The translations under genes were made by a program, and so were the position numbers. 64,000 nt of DNA. Source: Algoriphagus oliviformis. GTDB taxonomy: Bacteria; Bacteroidota; Bacteroidia; Cytophagales; Cyclobacteriaceae. Of the stretch, positions 8,244 to 17,278 are shown piece after piece. Numbering within the stretch: position 1 is the stretch's first letter; every line of letters starts with the position of its first letter. The notes under the pieces are model-generated. The model did not search any database and had not been told where the DNA came from. It worked only from the letters and a program-made list of their open reading frames with translations. The stretch lies in assembly GCF_017254915.1 (NCBI RefSeq), contig NZ_JAFKCT010000001.1:558001-622000 (forward strand), given 5' to 3'.

Positions 8244-8780
8244 ATGGATATAGATATCGAACTGCTGAAGTACCCCATCGGCAAATTTAAAGCGCCGGAA
8301 AACATCACTGAAAGCTTGATCCAAGAGGCTGTCGCCACGATCAAGGCCTTTCCTGCCCATCTTTTCACCGCGGTCAGCCCCTTGTCCCTCGCCCAGCTGG
8401 ACACCCCCTACCGACCTGGTGGCTGGACTGTCCGTCAGCTGGTCCATCACTGCGCCGATAGCCACATGAATGCCTTTGTCCGCTTCAAGCTGGCGCTGAC
8501 CGAGCAAAATCCTACCATCAAGCCCTACGAAGAAGCGGAATGGGCAAAACTGGCTGACTCCCAGCTTCCCATTGAGCCTTCGCTGGCTATACTCAAAGCC
8601 ACCCACCTGAAGTGGGGCGTAGTCCTGGACGCTATGGGAAAGGAGGACTTTGACAAAACCTATTTCCATCCCGAGAAGCAGCGAAGCCAGGATCTGGGCG
8701 AAATCACGCTCATGTATGCCTGGCACTCCACCCATCACCTGTCCCACGTCCAGTCTTTGGTCTTAAGGGAAAAGTGGTGA
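8244..8780 (+). CDS. DinB/YfiT-family putative metal-dependent hydrolase or thiol transferase
   Basis: A 178-aa four-helix-bundle protein of the YfiT/BstA (bacillithiol S-transferase-like) group. The YRPGGWTVRQLVHHCADSH segment and the C-terminal WHSTHHLSHV supply the three His expected to bind a divalent metal. In Firmicutes such proteins transfer bacillithiol to toxic electrophiles; whether the same thiol is used here is not shown. It lies 16 bp upstream of the SDR gene in a rightward run of five genes. Confidence 0.88.
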   Translation: MDIDIELLKYPIGKFKAPENITESLIQEAVATIKAFPAHLFTAVSPLSLAQLDTPYRPGGWTVRQLVHHCADSHMNAFVRFKLALTEQNPTIKPYEEAEWAKLADSQLPIEPSLAILKATHLKWGVVLDAMGKEDFDKTYFHPEKQRSQDLGEITLMYAWHSTHHLSHVQSLVLREKW

Positions 8781-8796
8781 GAAGACTCCCTTTTCT

Positions 8797-9555
8797 ATGA
8801 ATATCTCGCTAAAAAACCAGAGGATTTTGGTCACAGGCGCCTCCCGGGGCATTGGGAGGGCGATCGCCAGACAGCTCTCTGACTCGGGCGCAGAGGTGAT
8901 CATCCACTTCAATTCCAACAAGGCCGAGGCCGAAAGCTTGCTGAGTGAGCTGAAAAACACCGCCCATTTGGAATCCTGCGACCTCTCCCATCCTGAACAA
9001 GTGATCGGCTTTGTCCCAGGACTGGTGGAAAAATACGGCCCGCTGACAGGCTTGGTCAACAATGCCGGAATCGCCCTTTCCGCGCCGGATTCGATGCTTT
9101 CGACGGAATGGCTTCAGGTTTGGGAGAAAACCATGGCGGTAAACGCGACGGCAGTTGGGATTTTGTCCAAGGAGTTTATCGAGCAAGCGAAAAGCCAAGA
9201 AAACGGGAGGATTGTGACGATCTCTTCGCGGGCGGCATTTCGTGGAGATACGCCCGATTATTTGGCCTACGCCGCCTCCAAAGGGGCGCTGGTCAGCCTG
9301 ACTCGATCTATTGCCCGACACTACGGCAAGCAGGGTATCAAGGCTTTCCTCATCGCTCCCGGGTTTACCCGCACGGACATGGCAAACGAGATTTTGGCAG
9401 AATACGGGGAGGATTTCGCGCTGAAGGATATCGCACTCAACGAGCTGACGCGCCCAGAGGACATTGCTCCCATGGTGACGCTGCTCTGCTCGGGTCTGGC
9501 GGATCATGCGACGGGCACTTCCATAGATATGAATGCGGGCTCCTATGTGAGGTAA
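8797..9555 (+). CDS. SDR family oxidoreductase (FabG-like)
   Basis: A 252-aa Rossmann-fold dehydrogenase. It has the cofactor-binding TGASRGIGRAIA at residues 14-25, NNAGIA, the catalytic Ser in VTISSRAAF, and the YAASKGAL (YxxxK) active site. The C-terminal TGTSIDMNAGSY fits 3-oxoacyl-ACP reductase-like SDRs. The substrate cannot be read from sequence. It is preceded by the DinB-like gene and followed 25 bp later by a membrane-anchored protein. Confidence 0.92.
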   Translation: MNISLKNQRILVTGASRGIGRAIARQLSDSGAEVIIHFNSNKAEAESLLSELKNTAHLESCDLSHPEQVIGFVPGLVEKYGPLTGLVNNAGIALSAPDSMLSTEWLQVWEKTMAVNATAVGILSKEFIEQAKSQENGRIVTISSRAAFRGDTPDYLAYAASKGALVSLTRSIARHYGKQGIKAFLIAPGFTRTDMANEILAEYGEDFALKDIALNELTRPEDIAPMVTLLCSGLADHATGTSIDMNAGSYVR

Positions 9556-9580
9556 AGTCTAGCACTTTGATCAAAAATAA

Positions 9581-10165
9581 ATGGCAGGACGTGATTCCAT
9601 ACTGACTCCGGAACTGGTCAAGGTCCTCAAAATCTTCATTTTTTCGGCCTTGGCGTTGGTTTTGGTCCTTTCATTTTTCAATGAGTATCGTGCTGACAAT
9701 ACCGGTGAAGACCGCAGTTTCAAAGTCGCCGACTCAGATCGCATCTATTTTCAGAATGTGCGGGCGATCAACTACGAGCGGGAAATCAGGCGGGATGCCG
9801 GTATGACGCTCTTTCGCCATCGAAACCGGCTGGAAACGGACACCAGACCCACGCTGGACCTGGTGATTCTCCTAAACCCGAGCAAAGACGAAGCCTACGT
9901 TTATTTTGAGCTTGCAAATGCCGATTGGCCGGTTCGGATCCAAACGAGCCTGTCCGGAAACCAAGAGATTTTTGATTTTGCCAATGGCAACAACCACGCG
10001 CACTTGGAGCTGTTCAAAAAGTTGCTACCGGCCATAAAGGGAGATGCGGAATTTAAACTCATCGTAGGGGAAAAATCTTTTCCGCTTTGGGCGGGTGAGG
10101 AAGAAAAAGAGGCTCTGAAAACCATCGCCGAAGACTATCTTCGGCTTTTGGCGAAAACCAACTAA
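9581..10165 (+). CDS. Membrane-anchored protein of unknown function
   Basis: A 194-aa protein with one N-terminal membrane helix (about residues 14-33) and a soluble remainder expected outside the cytoplasm. No known motif was recognised; the mid-region has alternating hydrophobic and charged stretches consistent with an alpha/beta fold. It ends one base before the thioesterase start codon, so the two are probably translated from one mRNA. Confidence 0.75.
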   Translation: MAGRDSILTPELVKVLKIFIFSALALVLVLSFFNEYRADNTGEDRSFKVADSDRIYFQNVRAINYEREIRRDAGMTLFRHRNRLETDTRPTLDLVILLNPSKDEAYVYFELANADWPVRIQTSLSGNQEIFDFANGNNHAHLELFKKLLPAIKGDAEFKLIVGEKSFPLWAGEEEKEALKTIAEDYLRLLAKTN

Positions 10166-10166
10166 C

Positions 10167-10625
10167 ATGGAAAACACTGCAAACCAACTATTGGAACTAT
10201 TTAAGAGTCAGATCGGAAAAACACTCAACAAGACTCCCTCGGCAGCAGGCAATTGGCTTGGAGGCAAACTGCTCCACGTGGATAGCCATCATATCCAGGT
10301 TTCCTATGTCGTGAGGGCCGATATGTGCAATCCTGGTCGAATCCTCCATGGAGGCGTGGCCTCCCTGATGCTGGACGAGGTGATCGGGTTGGGCAATTTT
10401 ATCGCTGGATCGGAATATCTGATGACCAGCATCAACCTGAATGTGGATTTCCTCTCCGCTGCGCAAATCGGAGAAACCCTGGAAGTCGGCGCGAAGCTCG
10501 TCCGCTCGGGGTCAAACCTGAATCACTGGGAAGCAGTCATCCGAAAGGACTCGGGAAAAATCGTCGCCAAAGCCAGCTCCAACCTGATCAAGACCCATGT
10601 CAAGCTTAGTGAATTAGGTTTTTAA
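10167..10625 (+). CDS. PaaI-type hotdog thioesterase
   Basis: A 152-aa hotdog-fold protein. The NPGRILHGGVASLMLDEV segment is the family signature (HGG plus the catalytic acid in the following helix). Members hydrolyse acyl-CoA thioesters, often aromatic or medium-chain. It is the fourth gene of the rightward run and follows the membrane-anchored protein by one base. Confidence 0.9.
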   Translation: MENTANQLLELFKSQIGKTLNKTPSAAGNWLGGKLLHVDSHHIQVSYVVRADMCNPGRILHGGVASLMLDEVIGLGNFIAGSEYLMTSINLNVDFLSAAQIGETLEVGAKLVRSGSNLNHWEAVIRKDSGKIVAKASSNLIKTHVKLSELGF

Positions 10626-10648
10626 TTAAAGTATGGTAAATTCGCAAA

Positions 10649-11056
10649 ATGAGAAATCACCTTTTGATTGCTTGTTTTGCGCTATTTTCTATAGCTGCCT
10701 ATTCACAGACTACTGTAGCTTTTCACCAAAGCAACCTGCCTTTTGTCGGAGTCAATCATCAGTTCGGCGAAAAGTTTATTCCTGAATTGAGGATAGGAAC
10801 AGATCAGTATTTTGAAGATTTGTCTGCCGAAATTGCTGCAAACTATATGTTGAAAAGAACAGATCGGTATGAGTTTTATGCTGGTGTGGGAGGGCGTGTT
10901 GGAAATTTCTCTGGCGTAGTGGTTCCTGTCGGTTTAAATATTTATCCCTTTGAGCAAAAAGACTTCGGTTTCCAAATGGAAGCAGCTGGAATAGTTGGAG
11001 AATCCAGTATTCTGCGAGGCTCATTTGGCATTAGGTACCGTTTTAGCAAAGACTAA
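10649..11056 (+). CDS. Small secreted protein, probable outer-membrane beta-barrel
   Basis: A 135-aa protein with a signal peptide (cleavage expected after the AYSQ region, about residue 20). The mature part has alternating hydrophobic strands and aromatic belts and ends in FGIRYRFSKD, like a small Bacteroidota outer-membrane barrel. Function unknown. It converges with the SpoU gene, and the two stop codons overlap at 11053-11056. Confidence 0.72.
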   Translation: MRNHLLIACFALFSIAAYSQTTVAFHQSNLPFVGVNHQFGEKFIPELRIGTDQYFEDLSAEIAANYMLKRTDRYEFYAGVGGRVGNFSGVVVPVGLNIYPFEQKDFGFQMEAAGIVGESSILRGSFGIRYRFSKD

Positions 11057-11586
11057 AACTGCTCCAGCTTCACCATCAGGTCCCACACGGCGATCCCCAG
11101 CGACACGGAGATATTGAGCGAATGCTTGGTTCCCAGTTGGGGGATTTCCAGGACTTGGTCGCAGGCTTTGAGCACGTCCTCTTCCACTCCGAAAACCTCG
11201 TTTCCGAAGATCAGGGCATATTTTCCCCCTTTTTCCGGGGTAAATTCATTGAGCATGGTGGAGTTTTCGACCTGCTCCAGTGCGCAAAGCCGATAGCCAC
11301 TGGATTTGAGTTTTTCGACTGCAATGCCGGTATTGAGACAGTATTCCCATTCCACGGATTCGGTGGCACCGAGGGCGGTTTTTTGGATGTCGCGATGGGG
11401 AGGCGTGCCGGTGATGCCGCAGAGGTAGATTTTGGCTATGCGAAAGGCATCCGCGGTACGAAAAGCCGAGCCGACATTGTTTAGGCTTCGTACGTTGTCC
11501 AGGACCAGGACGATGGGGGATTTCTCGGTTTCCTTGAATTCCCCGACCGAAATCCGGTCCAATTCCTCCATGCTTAATTTCTTCAT
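11053..11586 (-). CDS. RNA methyltransferase, TrmH/SpoU (SPOUT) family
   Basis: A 177-aa minimal SPOUT domain with the three family motifs: NNVGSAFRTADAF (motif 1), ALIFGNEVFGV (motif 2) and LEIPQLGTKHSLNISVSLG (motif 3, SAM-binding knot). These enzymes 2'-O-methylate tRNA or rRNA; the target base cannot be told here. It lacks the extra N-terminal RNA-binding domain of RlmB. It is divergent from mutS with an 82-bp gap. Confidence 0.93.
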   Translation of the reverse strand: MKKLSMEELDRISVGEFKETEKSPIVLVLDNVRSLNNVGSAFRTADAFRIAKIYLCGITGTPPHRDIQKTALGATESVEWEYCLNTGIAVEKLKSSGYRLCALEQVENSTMLNEFTPEKGGKYALIFGNEVFGVEEDVLKACDQVLEIPQLGTKHSLNISVSLGIAVWDLMVKLEQF

Positions 11587-11668
11587 CGTTTTTGATCTCC
11601 TTGGCTAATCGCCTATTTTCAGGCCTGATTTTGAAGTCCAAAAGTAACACAAATCCCTTTTTCACCCC

Positions 11669-14272
11669 ATGAGTAGATCCAAAGATGGTCAGGAAACGCC
11701 CCTGATGAAGCAATACAATGCCATCAAGGCCAAGCATCCCGGAGCTTTGTTGCTCTTTCGCGTGGGGGATTTTTACGAGACTTTTGGCGAGGATGCCGTC
11801 GTGGCGAGCAAGGTGCTGGACATCGTGCTCACCAAGCGCGCCAACGGATCCGCTTCGCACATCGAGTTGGCGGGTTTTCCCCACCATTCCCTGGACAACT
11901 ACCTTCCGAAGCTCGTTCGGGCGGGAAACCGCGTGGCCATCTGCGACCAGCTGGAAGACCCCAAATCGGTCAAAGGCATCGTCAAGCGCGGCGTCACCGA
12001 GCTGGTGACACCCGGTCTCTCCTACAACGACCAGGTGCTGGACACCCGAAAAAACAACTTTTTGGCGGCTATCCATTTTGGCAAGGAAAAGCACGGAATC
12101 GCCTTTTTGGACGTGTCTACGGGGGAATTTATGTGTGCGGAGGGCAATGCGGCCTACCTGGACAAGCTTTTGCAAAGCTTTGCCCCTTCGGAAATCATCT
12201 TTTCCAAAGCCGCCAAAAGCACCGCCGCTGAGCTGATCAAAAACGACTTCATCACCTTCCATTGCGAGGATTGGGTTTTCCAGTACGATTTCACTTACGA
12301 AAAGCTGAAAAACCACTTTGGCACAGCCAACCTCAAGGGTTTTGGCATCGAAGATCTTCCCGCTGGTATCGTCGCAGCTGGGGCGATTCTATACTATCTG
12401 GAGGAAACCGAGCACAGGGAAGTCCAGCACATTGCGGCGATTTCGAGGATTGCCGAGGAGAAATACGTTTGGCTGGACAAGTTTACCATCCGAAACCTGG
12501 AGCTGGTTTTTCCCCAGCACGAGGGTGGCGTGCCCCTGATCCAGATTTTGGATCAGACTGTGACACCGATGGGCTCCAGAATGATGAAAAAGTGGATGGT
12601 GCTGCCCCTGAAGGAAAAGCAGCCCATCGAGGAGCGGCAAAATGTGGTCGAGTTTTTCTTCCAAAACTCCGCCCTCTTGGATCAAATACTTCCCCAATTG
12701 CGGCACGTTGGGGACTTGGAGCGACTCATTTCCAAAGTCGTGGTGGGCCGCGCCAATCCCCGTGAGATGAACCAGATCAAGCGGGCGCTGAAAGCCACCT
12801 TGCCGATCAAGGAACTCCTCAAAGAACAGAAAAATCCCACGCTCAAGCGCCTGTCTGACCAGATCCATCCCTGCGAGTTTTTGCTCGAAAAGATCGAAAA
12901 CGAGCTACAGGAAGATGCGCCCATGCTGGTGCACCAAGGGGGCGTGATCAAGGACGGAGTGGATCCTGAGCTGGACGAATACCGAGGCCTGGCCAATAAG
13001 GGCAAGGATTTCCTCGTGCAGATTCAGCAGCGTGAAATCCAGCAAACGGGAATCTCCTCGCTGAAAATCTCCTACAACAAGGTCTTCGGCTACTACTTGG
13101 AAGTCACCCATGCCCACAAGGACAAGGTGCCCCAGGAATGGATCCGCAAGCAGACGCTCGTGAATGCCGAGCGCTACATCACGCCAGAGCTCAAGGACTA
13201 CGAGGAAAAAATCCTCCATGCCGAGGAGCGCATGATAGCCTTGGAGCAAAAGTATTTCATCGCCTTGGTGCAGGAGGCAGCACAGTTCGTCACTCAGATC
13301 CAGCAAAATGCCCGTGTACTCGGGACGCTGGATGCCTTGATCTCCTTTGCCCAAGTGGCACTGAGCAATGGCTACTGCCGTCCAAAAGTCTCCGAAACGG
13401 AAACCTTGGAAATCAAAGATGGGCGCCATCCGGTGATCGAGAAACAGCTCCCTCCCGGGGAGCACTACGTGCCGAATGACATCTACCTCGACCACGACAG
13501 CCAGCAGATCATCATCATCACCGGGCCCAACATGGCCGGTAAGTCGGCGTTGCTGCGGCAGACGGCGCTGATCGTGCTGATGGCCCAAATGGGCAGCTTT
13601 GTGCCGGCGTCTTTTGCCCGGGTAGGGATCATCGACAAAGTGTTCACCCGCGTGGGCGCTTCGGACAACCTGTCCAAGGGCGAATCCACCTTCATGGTGG
13701 AGATGACCGAGACGGCCAGCATCCTCAACAATCTCTCGGATCGAAGCCTCGTGCTGATGGACGAGATCGGGCGCGGTACCTCGACCTATGACGGGATCTC
13801 GATAGCCTGGTCCATCGTGGAGTTTTTGCACAGCCATCCGACCTTCAAGGCCAAGACGCTTTTTGCCACCCACTATCATGAGCTCAATCAGCTCGCGGAG
13901 GATTTTCCCCGCATCAAAAACTTCAACGTGGCCGTCAAAGAAGTCGGCAACAAGGTGATCTTCATGCGCAAGCTAAAAGAAGGCGGCAGCGAGCACAGCT
14001 TTGGTATCCACGTCGCCCAGATGGCGGGCATGCCCAATCCGGTCGTCTTGCGTGCTGCGGAGATCATGGGACATCTGGAAAAAGACAAGGCAGTGACTGA
14101 GAAGAAGGAAAGCATGAAATCCATCCCCAAAAACAATTTCCAACTCAGTCTGTTTGAGATGGATCCGAAATTTACCCAAGCCAAAGAGCTTTTGGACCAG
14201 ATCGATATCAACTCCATCTCACCGATCGAGGCGCTATTAAAACTTCACGAGATAAAAAAGAAATTGGATTGA
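11669..14272 (+). CDS. mutS: DNA mismatch repair protein MutS
   Basis: An 867-aa MutS1 of normal length. The N-terminal mismatch-recognition motif is FRVGDFYETFGEDA (Phe-x-Glu). The ATPase domain has Walker A GPNMAGKSALLRQ near residue 618, STFMVEMTETA, Walker B LVLMDEIGRGTSTYDG and the FATHYHEL switch. It recognises mispairs and starts MutL-dependent repair; mutL is not in the window. It has its own transcription start region and is followed 57 bp later by the PAS-LuxR gene. Confidence 0.98.
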   Translation: MSRSKDGQETPLMKQYNAIKAKHPGALLLFRVGDFYETFGEDAVVASKVLDIVLTKRANGSASHIELAGFPHHSLDNYLPKLVRAGNRVAICDQLEDPKSVKGIVKRGVTELVTPGLSYNDQVLDTRKNNFLAAIHFGKEKHGIAFLDVSTGEFMCAEGNAAYLDKLLQSFAPSEIIFSKAAKSTAAELIKNDFITFHCEDWVFQYDFTYEKLKNHFGTANLKGFGIEDLPAGIVAAGAILYYLEETEHREVQHIAAISRIAEEKYVWLDKFTIRNLELVFPQHEGGVPLIQILDQTVTPMGSRMMKKWMVLPLKEKQPIEERQNVVEFFFQNSALLDQILPQLRHVGDLERLISKVVVGRANPREMNQIKRALKATLPIKELLKEQKNPTLKRLSDQIHPCEFLLEKIENELQEDAPMLVHQGGVIKDGVDPELDEYRGLANKGKDFLVQIQQREIQQTGISSLKISYNKVFGYYLEVTHAHKDKVPQEWIRKQTLVNAERYITPELKDYEEKILHAEERMIALEQKYFIALVQEAAQFVTQIQQNARVLGTLDALISFAQVALSNGYCRPKVSETETLEIKDGRHPVIEKQLPPGEHYVPNDIYLDHDSQQIIIITGPNMAGKSALLRQTALIVLMAQMGSFVPASFARVGIIDKVFTRVGASDNLSKGESTFMVEMTETASILNNLSDRSLVLMDEIGRGTSTYDGISIAWSIVEFLHSHPTFKAKTLFATHYHELNQLAEDFPRIKNFNVAVKEVGNKVIFMRKLKEGGSEHSFGIHVAQMAGMPNPVVLRAAEIMGHLEKDKAVTEKKESMKSIPKNNFQLSLFEMDPKFTQAKELLDQIDINSISPIEALLKLHEIKKKLD

Positions 14273-14329
14273 TTCGGTGTTTCTCCTATCTTAACTACGA
14301 TTTAGTTAAAACTAGGGCGTTGTTTTTAC

Positions 14330-15127
14330 ATGGATAGGGTATTACTCAGGGACCTGAAGAAGCAGGATAAGTATACCAAGTTTTTTAAGCAGTGGAAGGA
14401 GCAGGAGTTCCAGGGTCACATCGACGAGCAGAAGCTCAAGATGGAGCTGGAAGCTCTTGGAAAATCCATAGGGATGAAGGAAGGCCTGGTTTTGGCCTGT
14501 TTCGACTATCGGAATCTGAACCTGGCTTTTTTCACGGGAAACGTGGAAGAATTGACCGGCTACCCGGAGGCGATGTTTCGCAATCAGGGGATGGAGACTT
14601 CCATGGCAATGATCCATCCTGACGACAGGCCTGAGCTTTTTCGCTTTCAGCAGATCGTATTTGAGGTGTTTCACAATCTTTCCCTACCCGAGCGCCACAC
14701 CTTTGAGTTTTCCTACACGACCCGCTGGGTGCACCGCAGCACCAAGGAGATAATCTGGATGACTTCCAAAGTGCGGCCCTATGTGATCGACGAAGCGGGC
14801 AATTTCATCATGGACCTGCATATAATCGTGCAGCTGTCCGCTCCGCCCAAGTCCAAGGGTTATGACTGGAACTATACCTTTACAAGTGACGGAGGAGCCA
14901 AAATCTTCGTCAGCAAAAACTCCCCCGTCGACCGCGCAGTCAAGCTGACCAGCAAGGAGCGGCAAATCGTGGAATACATGCTGGAAGGCAAGGAATCCAA
15001 GGAGATCGGCGAGATCCTGGCGATCTCGATCAATACCGTGGCGACCCACCGAAAGAACATCCTGAGAAAGCTAGGGGCGAGAAATGTGGTGGAGATGGTC
15101 AAAATCCTCGCATCCTACGATTTTTGA
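14330..15127 (+). CDS. PAS-domain transcriptional regulator with LuxR-type HTH
   Basis: A 265-aa regulator. A PAS-like sensory fold occupies about residues 55-175 (with FFTGNVEELTGYPEAMF and IHPDDRPELF), and a C-terminal LuxR/NarL HTH starts at LTSKERQIVEYMLEGKESK and continues with the recognition helix around SINTVATHRKNILRKL. There is no receiver domain, so the signal is probably sensed directly by PAS. Target genes are unknown. It precedes the tRNA-Gly promoter. Confidence 0.9.
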   Translation: MDRVLLRDLKKQDKYTKFFKQWKEQEFQGHIDEQKLKMELEALGKSIGMKEGLVLACFDYRNLNLAFFTGNVEELTGYPEAMFRNQGMETSMAMIHPDDRPELFRFQQIVFEVFHNLSLPERHTFEFSYTTRWVHRSTKEIIWMTSKVRPYVIDEAGNFIMDLHIIVQLSAPPKSKGYDWNYTFTSDGGAKIFVSKNSPVDRAVKLTSKERQIVEYMLEGKESKEIGEILAISINTVATHRKNILRKLGARNVVEMVKILASYDF

Positions 15128-15195
15128 AAAGTTCTGAAAATCAGTCTGTAGGGTGTTTTTCGACGAAAGTGTTGAAAAATTTATTTGGGTGAGGC

Positions 15196-15225
15196 TTGTA
15201 AAATTACATTTGGGGCTTACCTTTG
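15196..15225 (+). promoter_or_regulatory. Bacteroidota-type promoter for tRNA-Gly and tRNA-Leu
   Basis: A TTG at 15196-15198 is followed after exactly 19 bp by TACCTTTG at 15218-15225. This is a full match to the TTG-N19-TAnnTTTG promoter of the Bacteroidota housekeeping sigma factor. The tRNA-Gly starts 42 bp downstream. Confidence 0.75.
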
Positions 15226-15267
15226 CATCCACAATTCGCCCAGAACACGTCTGGAGAATCAAAATAA

Positions 15268-15342
<75 letters not shown>

Positions 15343-15343
<1 letters not shown>

Positions 15344-15370
15344 AAAAAGCCCTTGCAAAAGGGCTTTTTT
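15343..15370 (+). terminator. Rho-independent terminator after tRNA-Gly
   Basis: A-run, GCCC, 8-nt loop, GGGC and a six-T run form a short symmetrical hairpin directly after the tRNA. It could work in both directions. Readthrough would be needed if tRNA-Leu shares the promoter. Confidence 0.7.
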
Positions 15371-15422
15371 ATTTTCCGGTCAATCCTATTTTGGGATGCA
15401 GGGCTCTACGGAGGTAGAGTAA

Positions 15423-15506
15423 GCCGGGATGGTGGAATAGGTAGACACGCAAGACTTAAAATCTTGTGGGGGAAACCCCGTACGGGTTCGATTCCCGTTC
15501 CTGGTA
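15423..15506 (+). tRNA. tRNA-Leu (anticodon TAA)
   Basis: A class II tRNA with a long variable arm. The anticodon stem-loop is CAAGA-CTTAAAA-TCTTG and the T arm ACGGG-TTCGATT-CCCGT. The acceptor GCCGGGA pairs with TCCTGGT, using G-U pairs at 1:72 and 4:69. CCA is not encoded. Confidence 0.93.
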
Positions 15507-15510
15507 CAGA

Positions 15511-15548
15511 AGCCTCGCCTCGATAGCCATCGGGGCGGGGCTTTTTTG
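15511..15548 (+). terminator. Rho-independent terminator after tRNA-Leu
   Basis: A 14-bp stem (with two G-U pairs) around a four-base loop AGCC, followed by a T run at 15542-15547. It lies 4 bp after the tRNA-Leu end. Confidence 0.8.
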
Positions 15549-15567
15549 CTTTTCTGCCTTTTCCAAT

Positions 15568-15597
15568 AAAAAACCCGCTGTATGCAGCGGGTTTTCA
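15568..15597. terminator. Bidirectional terminator hairpin
   Basis: AAAACCCGCTG and CAGCGGGTTTT form an 11-bp stem flanked by an A run and a T run, so it could stop transcription from both sides. From here to 15794 (about 195 bp) I see no gene or RNA. Confidence 0.6.
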
Positions 15598-15794
15598 TTC
15601 AAATTATAGAAATAGCTTATAGGATTATCTGCTTTTGCGCCAATAGGTGGCCTAGCCTATCCGAAAGAACGCTAAACTTTAGGCTTTGCCCTGCTTCGGT
15701 CTTCCGTCATCGGTATCCCCTCCTGCCTGAGCAGGCTAGCCCGGATGAAGTAGCAGATTCGCTCACTTGCAAGATTGCGTATGGACGTAATAGC

Positions 15795-16262
15795 TTATTT
15801 TTCCACTATCCCCTTCAGATCGGCGGGCGAGTAGTTGACGGACTTCAGGGTCTTGCGGTCGCCCTCCCGGAATACCAGAAATAGCTCGCCTTCTTTTTCG
15901 TAAAAACAGGCCGTGCCTTTGGCCTGATAGTGGGCCACGGTGGCTTTGGCTTCCTCTTCGGTCTCGCAGGCTTTGCTCATGTTGGAGCGCTGCACTTCGT
16001 CAAAGAGGGCTTTGAACTTTTCCCCCAGCCCAAATTCCAAAATGGCTCCCGAAAGCACGTACTGCAGGTCGCAGAGCGCATCGGCGATTTCCACGATGTC
16101 CTTGTTTTTGATCCCTTCCTCGAGTTCTTTCAGCTCCTCGGCCAAAAGCGAAACGCGGAGATTGCACCTGCTTTCGGAGGGGATGGTCGGCTCAGGCAGA
16201 ACGGGATGCTTAAACGTCTCGTGAAACAAGGCGACGGAAGTAAGGGACTTGGGATCTTGCAT
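15795..16262 (-). CDS. MazG-like nucleotide pyrophosphohydrolase family protein
   Basis: About 155 aa from the ATG at 16262; an upstream in-frame extension would run through the sod terminator and is unlikely. The helix RVSLLAEELKELEEGIKNKD, followed by VEIADALCDLQYVLSGA, gives the EExxE and ExxD metal-binding residues of all-alpha NTP pyrophosphohydrolases (MazG/phage-like, PRA-PH-like). These remove non-canonical NTPs or act in nucleotide pools. The C-terminal 45 aa are a short tail of unknown role. Confidence 0.82.
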   Translation of the reverse strand: MQDPKSLTSVALFHETFKHPVLPEPTIPSESRCNLRVSLLAEELKELEEGIKNKDIVEIADALCDLQYVLSGAILEFGLGEKFKALFDEVQRSNMSKACETEEEAKATVAHYQAKGTACFYEKEGELFLVFREGDRKTLKSVNYSPADLKGIVEK

Positions 16263-16300
16263 GGGAAAAGAAATTCTGATTTTGGGCCGAAAATAAACCA

Positions 16301-16324
16301 AAAAGACCGGAATCTCCGGCCTTT
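16301..16324 (-). terminator. Terminator after the superoxide dismutase gene
   Basis: On the minus strand, AAAAGGCCGGA-gat-TCCGGTCTTTTT forms a near-perfect stem (one mismatch) with a T run. It lies 24 bp after the sod stop codon. Confidence 0.7.
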
Positions 16325-16347
16325 TGTGGGTTGATTTGAAAGGGTGC

Positions 16348-17106
16348 TTAGACCAATGCCGCAGCGTAGCGCTCTGAGACGGTGTTCCAATTGACCACAT
16401 TCCAGAAGGCGGTCACGTACTCAGGACGGCGGTTTTGGTAGTGCAGGTAGTAGGCGTGCTCCCACACGTCCAGTCCGAGCAGTGGGGTTCCCTTGAATTC
16501 GGAAATATCCATCAGCGGGTTGTCCTGGTTTGGCGTAGAGCCGACGGCCAGCTTTTTGTCGGCACCGACTACCAGCCAAGCCCAGCCCGAGCCAAACCGG
16601 GTCTTTGCGGCCTCGTCAAACTTGCTGACGAACTCCTCGAAGCTTCCGAAAGAGGAATCGATGGCGGCTGCGAGCTCGCCCGTAGGCTTGCCTCCAGCGT
16701 TTGGTCCCATCACTTTCCAAAACAGTTCGTGATTGTAGTGTCCCCCGCCGTTGTTTCTCATTTTGGTGGAGTATTTGGATACCTCGGCGAGCACGTCTTC
16801 GAGGGGTTTGTTGGTGTCTACGGTCTCTTCGCTGATCGCGTCGCCCAGGTTTTTGGCGTAGCCTGCGGCATGCTTGGTGTAGTGGATCTCCATGGTCTGC
16901 GCATCGATGTGCGGCTCCAGAGCTGCGAAATCAAAAGCGAGTGGAGTTTGGGTAAAGCTGGTGGCCAAAATGGCTTTCTCGTCGCCTTTCACCTCGCCGG
17001 AGCAGGCGCTTAAAATGCCCGTGCCGACCAAGCCTACTGCCAGGCTCGCCTTGGAGGTGTTGGATAAAAATTCCCTTCTTGATAATCCGTTTTCAAGACT
17101 TTTCAT
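16348..17106 (-). CDS. Exported Fe/Mn superoxide dismutase, Tat-type signal with lipobox
   Basis: 252 aa from ATG 17106. The C-terminal 200 aa are a classic Fe/Mn-SOD that converts superoxide to H2O2 and O2. Metal ligands are visible in [19 protein letters not shown] and [17 protein letters not shown]. The N-terminus [17 protein letters not shown] has the Tat-like RR motif and ends in ILSAC, a lipobox. The protein is therefore probably exported folded and lipid-anchored, which is less usual for a SOD. An 11-codon upstream extension is possible but starts less plausibly. Confidence 0.92.
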   Translation of the reverse strand: MKSLENGLSRREFLSNTSKASLAVGLVGTGILSACSGEVKGDEKAILATSFTQTPLAFDFAALEPHIDAQTMEIHYTKHAAGYAKNLGDAISEETVDTNKPLEDVLAEVSKYSTKMRNNGGGHYNHELFWKVMGPNAGGKPTGELAAAIDSSFGSFEEFVSKFDEAAKTRFGSGWAWLVVGADKKLAVGSTPNQDNPLMDISEFKGTPLLGLDVWEHAYYLHYQNRRPEYVTAFWNVVNWNTVSERYAAALV

Positions 17107-17215
17107 GGTGTTGGTTCTTTGGTTTACGTTTCCGTTCAATTTTTGAAATTAGCCAATCCGACTCGGATTAAAAATTGATAATCAGACATTCCGTCCGAAT
17201 TCCTGACAACTTGGT

Positions 17216-17223
17216 TATGTTTG
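17216..17223 (+). promoter_or_regulatory. Bacteroidota-type -7 element upstream of dapF
   Basis: TATGTTTG matches TAnnTTTG and lies 55 bp before the dapF ATG. No -33 TTG is found at the ideal distance. Confidence 0.4.
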
Positions 17224-17278
17224 CAGTTCAATCGGCTCTTGGAGAAGTTTTTGCCAAGAGAAGGGAAAATAGTTGGGA

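Noticed and set aside
15600-15794. Possible relative of the 8066-8225 element (shares cggtcttc and catcggt)
   Set aside because: Only short words match and no inverted ends were found.
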